From: an uncultured Methanolobus sp.
GTDB taxonomy: Archaea > Halobacteriota > Methanosarcinia > Methanosarcinales > Methanosarcinaceae
DNA: 64,000 bases
NCBI RefSeq assembly: GCF_963667555.1
Contig: NZ_OY763421.1
Coordinates: 1,009,562 to 1,073,561, forward strand
Direction of reading: 5' to 3'
Shown piece after piece: positions 9,130-18,309 of this stretch (position 1 is its first letter; each line of letters begins with the position of its first letter). The position numbers were made by a program, and so were the translations under genes. The notes under the pieces were generated by a model. That model was not told where the DNA came from. It saw only the letters and a program-made list of their open reading frames with translations, and ran no database searches.

Positions 9130-10557
9130 ATGGCAGGCATTCCTAAGATATTTGAGAACATGGAACATGAATACAGAAGGCAACTACTACATGCTGCCTT
9201 TGGCTTCCTGATTCTTTTGTTTCCTTTTATAGGCCCTGAGATCCTGCTTATTCTCAGTTTTCTTATGATATTCGCACTGACATTTCTGCCGGAAGACTGG
9301 CCACTTAACCGTTATCTATACAAAAAACCACTTCCCGGATCAAGGGATATGCTTACGGATAAAATAAACGAGGGACTTAAAAGTGCAAAGAACCTTGCAA
9401 TATCTGTATTCATCCTGATGCTGATAAGCGCATTACTGGAATTTACGCCTTACAGACTTCCTTTATACGTGATAGCAGGTGCCATTGCAATATCCACTTT
9501 TGGGACAAGTTCTGCAAACTTCATAAGACATCGCAAGCAACTGCAGGTCCTGCATTGCAAGTCAAATGCTGAAAAAACAGAATGTTGTCTGCTGCCTTCC
9601 AGTATCGTACTACTGGGCGTAGGAATACTGACAGCCTATGTAGCAGGGCTGTGGCTCATGCACTGGCAGGATATTGCCATTGACCTTAACATGCTCTTTT
9701 TCCTTGTGGTAATAGGTTCCGTAACAGGAGCGCTTTTTGAATCGATCCCATCTAACATCGATAACAACCTGTCCGTTCCGCTTGGTTCAGGAATGTCAAT
9801 GTGGCTTTTCAGCTCTTTCGGATATTCGGTTCCTCCGCAGCAGATATTCTTTGCACTGGTTTTTTCAATGGTTCTTGGTTATCTTGCATACAAGACAAGA
9901 ATAGCTGATCTTTCTGCTCTTTTCAGCGCTACCCTTCTTGGAGTTCTTATAATTGTATTCAGTGAACTGTTCTGGTTTGTTCTCCTGCTTACTTTCTTCA
10001 TACTTGGCGGGGCCTTTACCAAGTACAAATACAGATACAAGGAATCCATTGGACTTGCACAGTCCAAAGGCGGTGTCAGAAGCTATGAGAATGTCTTCAG
10101 CAACAGCACTGCGGCTCTTGTCCTTGCCATATGTTACGGGATCTACCCGCAATATGCAGACCTGATAATCTTCGCCTACCTTGGTACTGTAGCCACTGCA
10201 ACCGGAGACACTCTTGCAAGCGAGATAGGAACGACCGCCCATTCACAGCCAATAATGATAACCACATTAAAGCCAACACAAACCGGTGTTGACGGAGCAG
10301 TAACCGTTCTTGGAGAAGTTGCAGCCCTGCTTGGTTCCATGGTCATTGGCCTGCTGCCGGTTCTTTTTGGTAGAGTGGAGGATGCGACCATGGCAATTGT
10401 CGTGACAACCGCCGGAGGTTTCCTTGGAACTAATATTGACAGTATTCTGGGAGCAACACTTCAGAAGAGGGGCATACTTTCAAACAGCGGCGTGAATTTT
10501 GTTGCCACATTTGCAGGAGCTGCAGTGTCCGGAATTATCTATCTCCTGTTAAACTGA
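9130..10557 (+). CDS. DUF92 integral membrane protein
   Basis: A polytopic membrane protein of 475 residues with roughly 12 hydrophobic segments. The C-terminal half holds the DUF92 signature: GGVRSYENVFSNS, then GDTLASEIG and a QTGVDGAV segment, with a final GTNIDSILGATLQ. DUF92 proteins are related to the CTP-dependent prenyl (phytyl) phosphate kinase VTE6, so a role in isoprenoid-phosphate metabolism is possible. The N-terminal extension of about 200 residues adds more membrane helices. The frame reaches back to a TTG at 9079, but the first ATG (9130) is preferred; neither has a good ribosome binding site. It is divergent from the HTH-cupin operon. Confidence 0.75.
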   Translation: MAGIPKIFENMEHEYRRQLLHAAFGFLILLFPFIGPEILLILSFLMIFALTFLPEDWPLNRYLYKKPLPGSRDMLTDKINEGLKSAKNLAISVFILMLISALLEFTPYRLPLYVIAGAIAISTFGTSSANFIRHRKQLQVLHCKSNAEKTECCLLPSSIVLLGVGILTAYVAGLWLMHWQDIAIDLNMLFFLVVIGSVTGALFESIPSNIDNNLSVPLGSGMSMWLFSSFGYSVPPQQIFFALVFSMVLGYLAYKTRIADLSALFSATLLGVLIIVFSELFWFVLLLTFFILGGAFTKYKYRYKESIGLAQSKGGVRSYENVFSNSTAALVLAICYGIYPQYADLIIFAYLGTVATATGDTLASEIGTTAHSQPIMITTLKPTQTGVDGAVTVLGEVAALLGSMVIGLLPVLFGRVEDATMAIVVTTAGGFLGTNIDSILGATLQKRGILSNSGVNFVATFAGAAVSGIIYLLLN

Positions 10558-10680
10558 GTAAACTCTGACCTGTTATTCTAACGGAATATATATTACAAAT
10601 ATTAATATAAGATAAATTAATATAAAAGAATAAGCAGATGGAATCTTCCTGAATATTGCAGAATTTTAGTGTGAGGAGAA

Positions 10681-12483
10681 ATGCATTGCAAGGAAAAAAA
10701 GGCAATTATAGCAGAATCGATACCGAATTGTGAAAGTCAGGATAATTTTTTGTGCAATCCTGATTGTCTCAGGCTATATCAAGAACTTCCATTGGGAGTT
10801 CTACTGACTGACAGACAGAGACACATTCATTACTGCAACCCCGCATTCACCAGTATTACAGGATTTTCCCTGGAAGAGATACGTGGTTTATCAATGAATG
10901 ACATTTTTTGCTGTCATTCCCACAGTGATAATAGCGATCCTGACAATGATATTCCAGAAATGGATAATGCACAGGTGTTCACCTGCAAATGGAACACTAA
11001 ACTGAATATTGAAAAAGATATTCGATGTAAAAAAGTGGAAATAGAGCTGAATGGTTCAGACCAGGAAATATTTGCATGGTACGTTGAAGACCGCAGTTTC
11101 TCTTTTGAAGACAAAGAGGATTTCTGTGTGGATGCTGATGAAAATAGCTCAAGCAGCCTTTTACATAGAAATCTGGAGATCGAACGCGTAATATCTTTTA
11201 TATCCTCAACTCTTGTTGCACCTGAAGATCTTGATGATGTGATCGTAGACTCCCTTGGAAAGACCGGCACTCTTTGTGGAGCCAGCCGTGCTTACTTATT
11301 CAGGTTCAACGATGAAAATACCACCATGAGCAATACCCATGAATGGTGTATCGGATCTGTGGAATGCCAGAAAGAAAATCTTCAGGATCTGCCGCTTGAT
11401 ATGTTCCCATGGTGGATGGCAAAGATCGAAAAAGGCGAAATCATACACATAAAAGAAGTGGCAAAAATGCCACCTGAAGCATCTGCGGAAAAAGAGATAC
11501 TTGAGATGCAGGATATTACTTCACTTCTTGTGCTTCCTGTTTATGTCAACAGGAATGTGAATGGGTTCATTGGTCTTGACAATGTCAATGCTACTGGAAA
11601 GTGGAGTATGGAAGATGTAACTGTTCTTGGAGCCGTTGCAAACATCATTGGCAGTGCCATCGGGCAGAAAGAAGCCCAGGATAAGTTGAATGAGCGCAAT
11701 AGAAAGCTTATAAGAGCCTATGATGAACTGAAATCCATGGAGATCATGAAATATGAATTCATATCGAATCTCAGTCATGAGCTGAAAACTCCACTTAATT
11801 CTATTCTTGGTTACAGTGAACTTCTCGTTGATGAACAACTGGGGCCATTAAATCATAAGCAAAGAAAATCAGGCATTGCTATATACAACAGTTCCAAAAA
11901 ACTTGGTACACTCATCGATTCATTGCTTTACATGGCAAGTGTGCTTGCTGGCAAGACGTGTTACCAATTCGATCCGATACAGATGGAGAACGTTATTGAT
12001 AATGCGCTTAATCATCATGAATTTGAGGCAACTAAAAGAAAAATAACTCTCAAGAAGAAAATAACCGGAACACTCCCAATAATATATGGTGATGTTTATT
12101 TCCTTCCGCAATTAATGTACAAATTGATAGATAATGCCTTAAAATTCACACCTGAAAATGGCAAAGTTACGATTACAGGGATAAAAGAAGACAATGGGAT
12201 CCATATTGAAATAAAGGATACAGGAATAGGAATTGCTGCTGATAAACTTGAAAAAATATTTGATCCGTTCTACCAGATAGATGGCTCTTCAACACGCAGA
12301 TACGGAGGAAATGGTCTTGGACTTCACATTGCTAAAAAGGTGGTCGATGCTCATAAAGGCCGGATATGGATCGAGTCAACTGTAGGTAAAGGAGCCAGCG
12401 TAAATATATTTCTTCCAGCTGACCCAAGAGATAAAATATCAAATGAGGAATCTCGCCACCCCACAATTTATAGCCTCGTTTGA
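10681..12483 (+). CDS. Sensor histidine kinase, PAS-GAF-HisKA-HATPase
   Basis: A 600-residue cytoplasmic kinase with no membrane segments. A PAS domain at about 25-140 (PLGVLLTDRQRHIHYCNPAF) is followed by a GAF domain at about 160-340, a short coiled coil, and HisKA with the phospho-acceptor at about His366 (NLSHELKTPLNSILGYSEL). The HATPase domain has an N box (LIDNALKFTP), DTGIGI and GLGLHIAKK. It would autophosphorylate in response to a ligand bound to PAS or GAF. No response regulator is adjacent. The ATG is preceded by GAGGAG. Its 3' end overlaps the convergent malic enzyme gene by about 45 bases. Confidence 0.9.
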   Translation: MHCKEKKAIIAESIPNCESQDNFLCNPDCLRLYQELPLGVLLTDRQRHIHYCNPAFTSITGFSLEEIRGLSMNDIFCCHSHSDNSDPDNDIPEMDNAQVFTCKWNTKLNIEKDIRCKKVEIELNGSDQEIFAWYVEDRSFSFEDKEDFCVDADENSSSSLLHRNLEIERVISFISSTLVAPEDLDDVIVDSLGKTGTLCGASRAYLFRFNDENTTMSNTHEWCIGSVECQKENLQDLPLDMFPWWMAKIEKGEIIHIKEVAKMPPEASAEKEILEMQDITSLLVLPVYVNRNVNGFIGLDNVNATGKWSMEDVTVLGAVANIIGSAIGQKEAQDKLNERNRKLIRAYDELKSMEIMKYEFISNLSHELKTPLNSILGYSELLVDEQLGPLNHKQRKSGIAIYNSSKKLGTLIDSLLYMASVLAGKTCYQFDPIQMENVIDNALNHHEFEATKRKITLKKKITGTLPIIYGDVYFLPQLMYKLIDNALKFTPENGKVTITGIKEDNGIHIEIKDTGIGIAADKLEKIFDPFYQIDGSSTRRYGGNGLGLHIAKKVVDAHKGRIWIESTVGKGASVNIFLPADPRDKISNEESRHPTIYSLV

Positions 12484-13680
12484 AACTGCTTTTGCAACTG
12501 CCGTTACAACTTTTCTGTCAAGAGCACCGGGAATAATGTAGTTCTCATTCAGCTCTTCATCTTTTACCATATCAGCAAGTGCATACACAGCAGCCATTTC
12601 CATTTCAGGTGTAATGTCACTGGCGCAGACATCAAGGGCACCACGGAAAAGACCCGGGAAGCCCAGACAATTGTTGATCTGGTTAGGACAGTCCGAACGC
12701 CCGCTGGCAACGATCCTGGCACCTGCCTTTTTCGCTTCGGCCGGCATAATTTCAGGGACTGGATTTGCCATGGCAAAGACAATTGGATCTGAAGACATGG
12801 ATGCAACCATTTCCTTACTAACAATTCCCGGTGCTGAAACACCAATAAATACATCAGCATTCTGCATTGCATCTGCAAGTGTGCCTTTTATGACACCATC
12901 ATTAGTTAATTCCGCAAGGTCATCTTTCTCAGGATTCATACCTTCCTTGCGGCCTTTATGGATAATTCCATGGCTGTCGCATATCAGCAATTTTTTGGGA
13001 TCGACACCTGCACGTATAAGTTTAAGAGCTATTGCCTTTCCTGCAGCACCTGCACCTGAGATAACCACTTTAATCTCATCCATGTTCTTTGCGGTGATCT
13101 TCAGCGCATTCAAAAGACCGGCAATTACCACCACAGCGGTTCCATGCTGGTCATCATGGAATACCGGAATGGGAAGTTCCCTGCGAAGTCTTTCCTCAAT
13201 AGTAAAACAGCGCGGAGCACTGATATCCTCCAGATTGATACCACCAAATGCAGGAGCGATGTTCTTTATTGTCCGGATCAGTTCTTCAGTATCGGTAGTG
13301 TCAATACAAATAGGAATTGCATCGATATCGGCAAGTTCCTTGAAAATCAATGCCTTTCCTTCCATTACAGGAAGCGCTGCATGTGCACCGATGTTCCCAA
13401 GACCCAGAACTGCTGAGCCGTCAGTGATAACTGCAACAGAATTGCGCTTCATTGTGTATTTGTAAACATCATCCTGTTTTTGTGCAATTTTTGTGCATGG
13501 TTCAGCTACTCCCGGAGTATACGCAAGGCTCAGATCCTCAATATTATTTAGAGGAACTTTTCCACATGTTCCAATAACTCCGCCGGCATTCTCGTGCAGT
13601 TCAAGTGAGCGTTCTCCCAGTGTATTATCGCCTTCCTTACAAAGGGTTATTTTTGGTTTATCATCCGCATTTTCAGCCAT
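12439..13680 (-). CDS. Malic enzyme (NAD(P)-dependent, oxaloacetate-decarboxylating malate dehydrogenase)
   Basis: A 413-residue protein of the short, bacterial/archaeal malic enzyme type, converting malate to pyruvate and CO2 with reduction of NAD(P). Visible landmarks are AYTPGVAEPC near the N-terminus, TDGSAVLGLGNIG, the metal-site segment PVFHDDQHGTA, the Rossmann loop ISGAGAAGKAIA and the FAMANPVPE segment. The frame opens at an ATG at 13704; the ATG at 13680 (MAENADDKP) gives the usual short N-terminus, but neither start has a strong ribosome binding site. The gene converges on the upstream kinase and overlaps it slightly, so its last 15 codons are shared with the kinase end in antisense. 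It is transcribed alone. Confidence 0.9.
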   Translation of the reverse strand: MAENADDKPKITLCKEGDNTLGERSLELHENAGGVIGTCGKVPLNNIEDLSLAYTPGVAEPCTKIAQKQDDVYKYTMKRNSVAVITDGSAVLGLGNIGAHAALPVMEGKALIFKELADIDAIPICIDTTDTEELIRTIKNIAPAFGGINLEDISAPRCFTIEERLRRELPIPVFHDDQHGTAVVVIAGLLNALKITAKNMDEIKVVISGAGAAGKAIALKLIRAGVDPKKLLICDSHGIIHKGRKEGMNPEKDDLAELTNDGVIKGTLADAMQNADVFIGVSAPGIVSKEMVASMSSDPIVFAMANPVPEIMPAEAKKAGARIVASGRSDCPNQINNCLGFPGLFRGALDVCASDITPEMEMAAVYALADMVKDEELNENYIIPGALDRKVVTAVAKAVSNEAINCGVARFLI

Positions 13681-13779
13681 TTGTTCATCATCCCGGAAAA
13701 TCAAATGTTTTCTTTCAATCCCATTGTAAGAATAGCGTTTTCAAAAAATTTATATGTTCTCCATGTATAGAATTAATGG

Positions 13780-14208
13780 ATGAGCGAAGGAATAAAGGGA
13801 ACTAAGGGAATAAAAGGAATAAAGGGAATTGCAAGGGAAACTCTGGATTTTATAATGGAGGTCAGCAGGTCAACTTATCCTAATGAATTTGCCGGCCTTT
13901 TGGAAACAAAAGATGGCATCATCACAGATGTTATGATACTGCCTGGAACTGAATCCAGTGAGATAAATGCAGTTCTAAAACTTTTTATGATGCCAAATAT
14001 CTCTGCGGTTGGCTCTGTACACAGCCACCCAAGTTCCATTATAAGACCTTCAAAGGCTGACCTCAGGCTGTTCAGCAAAACAGGGAGCCATCATATAATA
14101 GTTGGTCATCCTTTTGGGCCTGATAACTGGAAATGCTTCAACGGCAGCGGTGAAGAGATCAGTCTGGAAGTGCTTGATGTTGAGCTTGAGGATGATGAGA
14201 TCCTCTGA
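13780..14208 (+). CDS. JAMM/MPN-domain metalloprotease
   Basis: A 142-residue protein with a complete JAMM zinc site: Glu36, then His81-Ser-His83-Pro, Ser91 and Asp94, spaced HxH-x7-S-x2-D. Archaeal JAMM proteins remove ubiquitin-like (SAMP) tags or process sulfur-carrier proteins. The N-terminus is odd: residues 4-17 are a glycine-isoleucine-lysine repeat (GIKGTKGIKGIKGI) encoded by tandem nine-base units (13789-13837), and may be a flexible tail or untranslated. No other ATG is available until codon 26. A TTTATATG box lies about 27 bases before the start, so the mRNA may have almost no leader. It is divergent from malic enzyme. Confidence 0.82.
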   Translation: MSEGIKGTKGIKGIKGIARETLDFIMEVSRSTYPNEFAGLLETKDGIITDVMILPGTESSEINAVLKLFMMPNISAVGSVHSHPSSIIRPSKADLRLFSKTGSHHIIVGHPFGPDNWKCFNGSGEEISLEVLDVELEDDEIL

Positions 14209-14221
14209 AAGCAAGATCAAC

Positions 14222-15874
14222 CTAATCTGAATATTTAGTGCTGTTACACATATCCCCAAGCACACCGGAGGGTTCCGAGGATGATAATGGTAATATTATC
14301 TCAAAGGTACTTCCTTCACCGGGCCTGCTTTCAAGAGATATGGTGCCTCCTTGAACTTCCACGAATTTCTTAACAATACTCAGACCAAGACCTGAGCCTT
14401 CAAATTTACGGTTGAGGGACCAGTCCAGCTGTACAAATGCATTATACAGTATTTTCTGGTCTTCTTCTGATATTCCAATACCATTATCCTGCACGATCAT
14501 GTGAAGGTCATTGTTCTTATTCTGACCGACCGTGACCAGAACGCTTCCTCCTGAAGGTGTGAACTTTATTCCGTTGCTTATCAGATGATGCAGAATAGTT
14601 TTGATCTTGGACTTATCAGCATATATGACCGTAACAGCCGGATCGATATCAAACTCCAGTTTCACACCCTTTTTAAGCGCATGGGAACTTAGCATTCTCT
14701 TGACATCAGACATGAGGTTGGGCAGAGAGAACATATCGACATCAAGTTCCATTTTTCCTTCTTCGATCTCTGCGATATATATCAAAGAATCAACCAGGTC
14801 AAGGAACCTGGAACCTGCGAACTTGATTATCTCTGCAAAATGTTTCTGTTCTTCATTAAGCTCTCCTGTCTCTTCTGCCAGAAGAAGGTCTGCGTAGCCA
14901 AGTATGAGATTTAAAGGAGTTCTCAGTTCGTGATTCATATTACAGAGGAACTCGCTCTTTGTGCGTGAAGTGTTCTCAGCCAGCATTTTTGCATCCAGCA
15001 TTGCCTGTTCGGCCTGCTTGGACAGACTTACATCCTGCAGGGTTTCAATCGCCCCTATGATATCATTATTGTGATCCCTTATGGGAGCTGCAGTTAAAAG
15101 TATCCACTTACCGATCGCTTCAAAATAATCTTCTGCCTGGTAACCGCCTTCTACAAAGGAAGGCTGCAACTTTTTCTCGCCATATGCCTTTTCTATATCA
15201 GCAAGGCAATTATCAACGATAAGATCTGCAAGTACGGGTCTTTTCTGATTATAGAAAGCCATCCACGAATTTCTGGTCCCGATTATATCTTTGGCCTTAA
15301 TACCTGTTGTATTCTCACAGGCTTTGTTCCAGTATATGATATCATGGTCTTTATTGATAACAAAAGCCGGTATAGGACTTCCATTTACGATCTGGAACAG
15401 TTCATTTTTCTTGTCCTGTAACTCTACCTCGGCACGCTTACGTTCAGTTATATCACGGCCAACCCCTACCACACCTATCAATTCTTGTTCCTCGGTAAAA
15501 AGAGGAGTTTTGAATGTCTCAAGAAGAACTTTCTTTCCATCTGCACGATCTATCCATTCCACACTTTTATAAGAGTGACCGGATTCCAGAACCCTTCTGT
15601 CATTGGAGCGGAAAAAATCAGCCCTGTTACGGTCAAAGATATCATGGCTGGTTTTACCTACGATCTCACTTACAGATTTGCCAACATATCTGGAAAACAT
15701 TTCGTTACATGAAAGAAAAACACCATCTGTGTCCTTAAAGAAAACCAGGTCCGGAACTGATCGAAGCAAGCCGGAAAGAAGAGCTGTTTTTTGAAATAAT
15801 TCCCGTTTTACCGAGTCGGGTATATCCATTGAGTCAATATTTGTAGTCTCACCTAAGTTACCATTGCCTAACAC
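14222..15874 (-). CDS. Sensor histidine kinase, two PAS domains
   Basis: A soluble kinase of about 550 residues. PAS1 (SVPDLVFFKDTDGVFLSCNE) and PAS2 (IPAFVINKDHDIIYWNKACE) each end in an ITERK- or SLSKQ-type linker. HisKA follows with NMNHELRTPLNLILGYADLL (His about 320), then HATPase with GNGI/GLGLSIVKKF. The frame extends to a GTG at 15901. The GTG at 15874 is favoured because GGGG lies eight bases upstream; the first ATG is at 15829. No response regulator is nearby. PAS1 is of the same type as domains in the large kinases at 24171 and 37318, suggesting domain shuffling among them. The 3' end is 13 bases from the convergent JAMM gene. Confidence 0.88.
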   Translation of the reverse strand: MLGNGNLGETTNIDSMDIPDSVKRELFQKTALLSGLLRSVPDLVFFKDTDGVFLSCNEMFSRYVGKSVSEIVGKTSHDIFDRNRADFFRSNDRRVLESGHSYKSVEWIDRADGKKVLLETFKTPLFTEEQELIGVVGVGRDITERKRAEVELQDKKNELFQIVNGSPIPAFVINKDHDIIYWNKACENTTGIKAKDIIGTRNSWMAFYNQKRPVLADLIVDNCLADIEKAYGEKKLQPSFVEGGYQAEDYFEAIGKWILLTAAPIRDHNNDIIGAIETLQDVSLSKQAEQAMLDAKMLAENTSRTKSEFLCNMNHELRTPLNLILGYADLLLAEETGELNEEQKHFAEIIKFAGSRFLDLVDSLIYIAEIEEGKMELDVDMFSLPNLMSDVKRMLSSHALKKGVKLEFDIDPAVTVIYADKSKIKTILHHLISNGIKFTPSGGSVLVTVGQNKNNDLHMIVQDNGIGISEEDQKILYNAFVQLDWSLNRKFEGSGLGLSIVKKFVEVQGGTISLESRPGEGSTFEIILPLSSSEPSGVLGDMCNSTKYSD

Positions 15875-15901
15875 ACCTATTACCCCTACTCTAATTGTCA
15901 C

Positions 15902-16273
15902 TTAAAACAAGCAGATGACAGATATCTCAACATCTGTCTTTTGCCGGTATAAAAGCTACAATCTTTTTATTCTGTAAATTAAAGCAATTACTCAGTAGGA
16001 TATAAATATTTTGCAAGATAGCTCAAAAATTAGAGGAGTTGTATTTAAATACTAATATATTTTTAGATTTGTACCTTAATGTTTAAAAACTTGCATTGAA
16101 GATTGGATAAGTAATTCTGAGAAACTCAACACTTATATAGAACTATATATTCTGACCTTTAATTAAAAGAAAATATTCAAAACTTGTGTTGAATGGACAT
16201 AGAATATAACAATAGAATATATCATACAAGAAAAGAAATGTACGTATTTTCAGTTTATTACTTACACGAAGGG
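15902..16273. other. Intergenic region without recognised gene
   Basis: A+T-rich sequence. A 7-bp inverted repeat, GACAGAT/ATCTGTC at 15917-15938, lies next to the kinase start. No ORF with a ribosome binding site was seen. Confidence 0.5.
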
Positions 16274-16313
16274 AAAAGAGCAAATGGAACGCAGTATCCA
16301 TTTATACTCTTTT
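16274..16313 (-). terminator. Hairpin downstream of the 37-residue peptide gene
   Basis: AAAAGAG (16274-16280) pairs with CTCTTTT (16307-16313), and AAATGGA (16282-16288) pairs with TCCATTT (16297-16303), giving a 14-bp interrupted stem with an 8-base loop. It lies about 45 bases after the stop of the small minus-strand gene. It may be a terminator or 3'-stabilising structure. Confidence 0.5.
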
Positions 16314-16358
16314 CTACACTAGTCCCCAAATAGACCCGATCCTTCATTGTGGTACAAA

Positions 16359-16472
16359 TCAGACTACACCGTGGTAGCTGAGGAATGAGTAGTATGTCAT
16401 AAGAGCGACCATCAGTGAAACAAGCATTGTTCCAAAGCTGTATGAGTTGTGATTAACGTGGTATTCTGTCAT
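16359..16472 (-). CDS. Putative small membrane protein, 37 residues
   Basis: A short ORF (ATG at 16472, TGA at 16359). It encodes a hydrophilic N-terminus (MTEYHVNHNSYS), one hydrophobic helix (FGTMLVSLMVALMTYY) and a short tail SFLSYHGVV. A TATA-like TATTTATAGT at 16501-16510 would start transcription about eight bases before the ATG, consistent with a nearly leaderless mRNA, and a strong hairpin follows the gene. There is no Shine-Dalgarno. It fills an otherwise empty gap of about 790 bases. The family is not recognised. Support comes from promoter geometry and the clean helix, not from homology. Confidence 0.5.
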   Translation of the reverse strand: MTEYHVNHNSYSFGTMLVSLMVALMTYYSFLSYHGVV

Positions 16473-16474
16473 GT

Positions 16475-16532
16475 TTTATCATGATAGACTATATCTTATA
16501 ACTATAAATAGTTTTCTCGTATTTATCATGAT
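16475..16532. promoter_or_regulatory. Promoter with flanking ATCATGAT repeats
   Basis: An identical 11-base repeat, TTTATCATGAT, occurs at 16475-16485 and 16522-16532. Each copy contains the palindrome ATCATGAT, and they flank the TATA-like box at 16501-16510. Paired sites on both sides of a TATA box suggest a regulator that loops over or occludes the promoter of the 37-residue peptide gene. Confidence 0.45.
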
Positions 16533-16688
16533 TAATCATTCTATTTGTTATATTACGAACAATTCAGTGAGAAACTAACATTTAATGCAACCAATAATAC
16601 GACTAATGAAACTAAAACAACTTAAGACAACTAATATAAGTATCAGGAAGACAAACTGAAAGAACACATTACTTAAACGAGGATTTAT

Positions 16689-17105
16689 ATGGAAAACATG
16701 GATGACATCCAGAGATACTTTTCACAGGAATGTTTCGCATCAAATTCCGGTATGAAAATAACTGAGGTCTCAGAAGGCTATGCAAAAGCCGAGATGAAGA
16801 TCGAGAAAAGACATCACAATATACTTGGAACTGTACACGGCGGAGCGATATTCACACTTGCGGATATGGCATTTGCAGCAGCATCCAACTCCTACGGAAC
16901 TGTCGCCGTTGCCATCAATGCAGACATATCCTTTGTGAAAGCAGCAATTGAAGGCACCCTTTATGCAGAAGCAAAGGAAACATCTATCAACCCTAAAATA
17001 TCAACCTATGTCGTGAACATAACCGATGACCAGGGAGATACAGTTGCAATTTTTAACGGAATGACATACAGGAAGAAAAATAAGCTTGATATTCCTGAAA
17101 AATGA
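16689..17105 (+). CDS. PaaI-like hotdog-fold thioesterase
   Basis: A 138-residue single hotdog domain, the usual length for PaaI-type acyl-CoA thioesterases. The hallmark NILGTVHGGAIFTLADMAFA (helix with catalytic Asp) is at about 44-63. ADISFVKAA and a C-terminal strand with FNGMTYRKK complete the fold. The family hydrolyses short-chain or aromatic acyl-CoA esters. GAGG lies six bases before the ATG. It is convergent with marker protein 8 and near the phenylacetate-CoA ligase-like gene, which would make a plausible substrate. Specificity cannot be read from sequence. Confidence 0.87.
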   Translation: MENMDDIQRYFSQECFASNSGMKITEVSEGYAKAEMKIEKRHHNILGTVHGGAIFTLADMAFAAASNSYGTVAVAINADISFVKAAIEGTLYAEAKETSINPKISTYVVNITDDQGDTVAIFNGMTYRKKNKLDIPEK

Positions 17106-17200
17106 AATGCCGACCTGCTTGAAATAAATAAATAAATACATAAGTAAATAAGTAAAGAAATATAGGTTATGTAGAAAAAATGCTATAAAAAGAACCTGGC

Positions 17201-17377
17201 TTATCCCGAAGGGTCCGGCGAAGCCGGCGTTTTCCCATCATTAAAAAGATAAAAAATATGCGTAATACCCCGAAATACTTTCTGCGCAGATATTCTTTGG
17301 AATTCTCTATTTTACATATATTTTCTGTGCAGAAGCATCGGAAAGTGCCGCCTTCGGCGGATTGTTACTTCCTTTTT
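17201..17377 (+). repeat. Composite palindromic element (A + B hairpins)
   Basis: Module A (17201-17239) carries CCCGAAGGG and GCCGGCGAAGCCGGC. Module B (17339-17377) carries CCGCCTTCGGCGG followed by a T-rich tail. The interior includes TTTTCTGTGCAGAAGCAT, matching CTGTGCAGATGCC in the 40843 copy. It sits exactly between the convergent thioesterase and marker protein 8 genes and accounts for the 17106-17409 gap. Confidence 0.85.
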
Positions 17378-17409
17378 AGTTTACAGATCGTTCCAGATTC
17401 TCTGGTCGA

Positions 17410-18258
17410 TCAAACCAGTTCTCTTGGTTGTTTCTTTTCAGGTAATTCAGGAAGCTTTGCGGAACTGACAAACAGTGGTGAGTCAACTTCCTTTGCCCTT
17501 TCCAGAAGCAAGTCCTTTCCGCGCTTTGTTAGTCCAAAGAGAGGAACGGCACTGCCAACCTGAACAAGTGGCTTTACAAGCTCACGTACATGCTTTGATG
17601 CACAGCTTGTCAGAATATCCGTGTTGTCGATAAGATCCTGCGCTGCCTGTCTGCTAATACCTGTAACATGTGCACCAATTATCACAAGCTCAAGGTCAAA
17701 TTCTTTTTCAACTTCACGAAGCTCTTTTGCAGTTTCCGGGAAAACAACGGTCACAGCTATTTTCTTATAACCGAGCCGGGCTGCTTTCCTGACCCCTGCA
17801 ACAGGATCGATCCTTGCAGTTGAAGGGTCAAGGACAATTCCGCCGCGTTCATTAATACCGTTTATTGTCTCATCTATAGGTTCAGTTTCAACAAGACCTG
17901 AAATACGTGCCCCGATTCCCTGAACAAGATTCGGATTATTTGAAATAACAGATCCTGCACCATCACATGCAGTAACGGTCGTATCAAGCAGACCACTGGT
18001 AAGTCCGGTCATCATAGTTTCAGACGCACCAAAGCCTACGAAAATATCCATGTCAAGCTGACGCTTGCTTGTGAAGAGACCAAAATCATTAATGCGGAAT
18101 TCCATATTCTTCCTGATCTCTTCCTTTGTTATCTCGGTAATACCACGTGCTTTTTCAAAGATCGGACACCAACCTATCAAAGGCTCTCCGACTTCAACGA
18201 CCTTTCCATCCTTTACAACAACTCTGGCCTTTCCTAGAAGTTCCATTACATGTGGCAT
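17410..18258 (-). CDS. Putative methanogenesis marker protein 8 (DUF2099)
   Basis: A 282-residue cytoplasmic protein recognised as the DUF2099 / methanogenesis marker 8 type. It has an N-terminal conserved block with IGWCPIFEKARGI, FGLFTSKRQLDMDIFVGFGA, then VTACDGAGSVI and the late segment LTSCASKHVREL. The family is found in methanogens and its biochemical role is not established. Conserved cysteines (WCP, ACDGAG, SCASK) suggest a metal or substrate site. The start has AAGGTG six bases upstream. It lies downstream of the phenylacetate-CoA ligase-like gene on the same strand, with a 51-base gap, so co-transcription is likely. The name rests on pattern recall without a search. Confidence 0.7.
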   Translation of the reverse strand: MPHVMELLGKARVVVKDGKVVEVGEPLIGWCPIFEKARGITEITKEEIRKNMEFRINDFGLFTSKRQLDMDIFVGFGASETMMTGLTSGLLDTTVTACDGAGSVISNNPNLVQGIGARISGLVETEPIDETINGINERGGIVLDPSTARIDPVAGVRKAARLGYKKIAVTVVFPETAKELREVEKEFDLELVIIGAHVTGISRQAAQDLIDNTDILTSCASKHVRELVKPLVQVGSAVPLFGLTKRGKDLLLERAKEVDSPLFVSSAKLPELPEKKQPRELV

Positions 18259-18309
18259 ATTTTCACCTTATACTTTTACCCGGGATTATGATATTAGTGC
18301 CAAAAGCAA

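Noticed and set aside
12614..13465. Long plus-strand ORF (283 codons) opposite malic enzyme.
   Set aside because: It is antisense to a well-recognised gene, has no ribosome binding site or known motif, and is an expected shadow frame.
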